Positions 44,202 to 46,104 of a stretch of 46,104 bases of DNA are shown in pieces. Location: contig JAJXWQ010000001.1 of assembly GCA_021781555.1 (NCBI GenBank), forward strand, positions 71,392 to 117,495, written 5' to 3'. Numbering within the stretch: position 1 is the stretch's first letter; each line of letters opens with the position of its first letter. Under the pieces are notes generated by a model. That model did not search any database. It was given only the letters and a program-made list of their open reading frames with translations, and was not told the DNA's origin. Made by a program: the position numbers and the translations under genes. Origin of the DNA: a bacterium. Its GTDB lineage: Bacteria; Cyanobacteriota; Sericytochromatia; S15B-MN24; VGJW01.

Positions 44202-44948
44202 ATGAAGTTGGCCGCTGCGCTGCTGGGCGCGCTGGTACTGAGCCTGGCGGGTTGTTCGTCCACGCCGGGCCAGACGGCCGGTGGAAGTCTGGCGAATAGC
44301 CTCGAGGCACAGTATTTTCTCCCGACCGCGGTCGGCGAGCAGCTCACCTACGCCGTGACCTACGCTGGCACCGATCCTGCCGATCTGGCGTCTCCGGCGG
44401 CCCCGATGGCCACGGCTTCCTTCCAGTCGACCGCCTCGATCCAGGTCCTCTATCTGTCGCGTTACCAGGCCATCTTCGAGCTGGACGGCGCCAACGGGGC
44501 CACGGTCGCCACGGCAAGCGTCGCCGTCAATCCCGATGGTTCGCTCACGGACCTGCCCGGCATCGCCGGACCGGACGGCTCCCTCGAGACCGGCATGGTT
44601 CAGGTCGATCCGGGGCTCCTCACCTACGGAGCCTCCTTCGACGGGGCCGTCGTGACCCCGGGTGCCCCCACCGCGATGACCTGGGCGGGGCAATCGGCCA
44701 ATTCGATCGAGCTCACGGGAGCCGACACCGAGGCGACGGATTCGTGCGCCGTCAGCAACTGCCTCGGCTCCACCACTTCCATCAACGTCGACGACTGGGT
44801 CGGCCAGGGACTCGGCCCGCTTCCCGTCCGGAGCGTCGTGGAGACCCGTGTGGAGACGGAGATCGGGACCTCGAGCACCCAGGCCTCCCTCAGCGACCTC
44901 GTCTTCGACGCGACGGTTTCGGCGACGCTCACCGGCCTCACCCCGTAG
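44202..44948 (+). CDS. Lipoprotein of unknown function
   Basis: A 248-residue lipoprotein: signal MKLAAALLGALVLSLAGC with lipobox Cys18, then a Ser/Thr/Ala-rich, beta-strand-rich chain. The start of the mature part (AQYFLPTAVGEQLTYAV) follows the Y-F-P-L-x-x-G-x-x-W-T-Y pattern common at the N-terminus of bacterial secreted lipoproteins of unknown role. Two Cys (SCAVSNC) may pair. GGGAG lies about 10 bases before the ATG, and TAAGAT at 44162 is a possible -10. Confidence 0.82.
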   Translation: MKLAAALLGALVLSLAGCSSTPGQTAGGSLANSLEAQYFLPTAVGEQLTYAVTYAGTDPADLASPAAPMATASFQSTASIQVLYLSRYQAIFELDGANGATVATASVAVNPDGSLTDLPGIAGPDGSLETGMVQVDPGLLTYGASFDGAVVTPGAPTAMTWAGQSANSIELTGADTEATDSCAVSNCLGSTTSINVDDWVGQGLGPLPVRSVVETRVETEIGTSSTQASLSDLVFDATVSATLTGLTP

Positions 44949-45229
44949 GGGGATGACGCGGGCCAGCGGCAGGACACCTGGGCCCGCCGCCGACTTCGGG
45001 TTGCCCGAATGACCGCCGCCCCGTGTCCTTGGACCGTCGGGGACCGGGCCGTTGAAAAGATTTCGACACATCCCGCAATGATGCTGAAACCGCCCTTCGG
45101 TAGGATCCCCCCTATCGCTTGCGGTCGGCCGATGCCAACATCTTGTTGTTGGGGTTGGGTGCCCGGATCGAGGCCAGGCGCCAGGTCTTCGCGGACCGGT
45201 GCGATCGTGCCGACCGGAGGAAAGTAGCC

Positions 45230-46104
45230 ATGTGGGAAATCGCGGGATCGACCGGAGAACTTGCAGCTCGAGGGGTGATCCTCTTGCTGGGCGTCTTCGG
45301 TGGATTCGTGCTCCAGCGCTTCTTGTATGCGAGGCGTCTGGATGCCATGACGTCAGCTGTCACCTCGGTGGCCCGGGACGATCTTGACGTGCACCTCGAC
45401 GCGCAGGGCGGAAAAAGCGTCCGCGCCTTCCTCGCGGCCTTGCAGCAGCTTCGGGAGCGCAGGGTCTCGGTGCGCCAGTCCTACCACGAGGCCCGGCTCG
45501 CCGACATGCGGCGGATGGTGACCCGCACCGAGGGCCTGAGCGGATCGACCGCCGGCCAGGTGAAGGCTGCCTACGATGTCCTGACGGAGATCGAGCTTCT
45601 GAAGGCGAGCTACCGACTCAAAGGGGACTTCGTGGGATCGCTCGAAGGCGTGGTACAGAGCACGTCGAGCGCGATCGAGCAGATCGCCGCGACCACTGGC
45701 CAGGTCGCCCGCAACTCCGAGGAGCTGGCCAACGGTGCGGTCGGAACCTCGGCGAGCGTCGAGCAGATCGCAGCCAGCATCCAGCAGGTCGCAAGGAACG
45801 TGGAAGACGCCCAGACGGCGACGGCGAGGGCGTCCGCAGCCGCAGTCGAGGGCCAGCTTGCCGTCCAGCAGACGATCGCCGGCACGGCTCACATCACCGC
45901 GGTCATGTCACGGGTCTCGAGCGCCATCGACAACCTGGGCAAGAACTCACTCCAGATCGGCCGCATCGTCGAGGTGATCGACGATATCGCCGAGCAGACG
46001 AGACTGATCGATAGAAGAGGGCGATCACTCCCGGTCTCGCGATTCCAGGACATCGAGCGAGTCGATCCCCTTGGCGGGCCTCTGGCGGCGCGGATCGCCG
46101 CATA
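45230..46104 (+). CDS. Methyl-accepting chemotaxis protein, cut by window end
   Basis: The frame is open from ATG 45230 (GGAGG nine bases upstream) to the window end, about 291 codons. One N-terminal anchor helix (about 14-33) is followed directly by helical, coiled-coil receptor sequence with no external domain: SAIEQIAATTGQVARNSEELA, SVEQIAASIQQVARNVED and IGRIVEVIDDIAEQT. The signalling tip should follow as N-L-L-A-L-N-A-A-I-E-A-A-R-A-G, but from 46001 the frame reads RLIDRRGRSLPVS, unlike the family. Either the gene is broken or the sequence beyond 46000 is misjoined. A short, soluble-facing receptor sensing an internal signal is likely. Confidence 0.82.
   Translation, partial: MWEIAGSTGELAARGVILLLGVFGGFVLQRFLYARRLDAMTSAVTSVARDDLDVHLDAQGGKSVRAFLAALQQLRERRVSVRQSYHEARLADMRRMVTRTEGLSGSTAGQVKAAYDVLTEIELLKASYRLKGDFVGSLEGVVQSTSSAIEQIAATTGQVARNSEELANGAVGTSASVEQIAASIQQVARNVEDAQTATARASAAAVEGQLAVQQTIAGTAHITAVMSRVSSAIDNLGKNSLQIGRIVEVIDDIAEQTRLIDRRGRSLPVSRFQDIERVDPLGGPLAARIAA

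Noticed and set aside
45061-45229. c-di-GMP riboswitch ahead of the chemoreceptor gene
   Set aside because: The leader has some pairing potential but not the conserved GEMM core sequences.

Overview
The window is a GC-rich bacterial chromosome segment packed with housekeeping genes. It carries no phage, plasmid, CRISPR or tRNA signal. Two features point to the cyanobacterial line, most plausibly its non-photosynthetic sister groups such as Sericytochromatia. One is the order lysA-cdaA-ybbR-uppS. The other is a lipid-A-disaccharide-synthase-related protein of the type known mainly from Cyanobacteria and Deinococcus. Deinococcus is less likely because secD and secF are separate and lysine is made by the DAP route. 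This placement is inference, not measurement. No complete gene seen here ends in TAA; about 18 end in TAG and 22 in TGA.

Layout. 0.1-2.6 kb: secDF (minus strand). 2.8-3.5 kb: a BioY-like transporter. 3.5-8.2 kb: minus-strand cluster nif3-der-plsY-rsmA-dtd. 8.3-12.8 kb: plus-strand operon lysA-cdaA-ybbR-uppS-holA, joining lysine and cell-wall precursor metabolism to c-di-AMP synthesis. 12.9-15.5 kb: a glycosidase-type lipoprotein, a TrmJ-like methyltransferase and KDPG aldolase. 15.5-21.8 kb: a two-component system beside a secreted GH36/raffinose-synthase-like protein, a sodium/solute symporter and a small membrane protein, which looks like a sugar-uptake locus. 21.9-25.1 kb: a 1078-residue membrane-anchored coiled-coil protein with no recognised family. 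25.4-28.3 kb: a small protein, a secreted protein, nth and cinA. 28.5-33.2 kb: a tightly overlapped operon of a beta-propeller lipoprotein, rimO, an MBL hydrolase, pgsA and upp. 33.4-39.3 kb: a surface-glycan group (GT4, O-antigen-ligase-like protein, two GT2 enzymes, LpxB-related protein) plus an 87-residue orphan protein. 39.3-46.1 kb: a diguanylate cyclase, typA, a lipoprotein and a chemotaxis receptor cut by the window end.

The most unusual signals are as follows. (1) A dispersed palindromic repeat of about 106-108 bp is present in at least eight full or partial copies. Its CTAG ends repeatedly supply the TAG stop codons of neighbouring genes on either strand. (2) rimO has no ATG, GTG, TTG or CTG that would keep its essential first cysteine; an ATT codon behind a strong Shine-Dalgarno fits instead. 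(3) Several genes have a -10-like TANNNT hexamer only 5-8 bases before the start codon, which suggests leaderless transcripts. (4) The large coiled-coil membrane protein is undescribed. (5) The GH36-like protein lacks the expected nucleophile. (6) The chemotaxis receptor departs from its family exactly at its conserved tip near the window edge.
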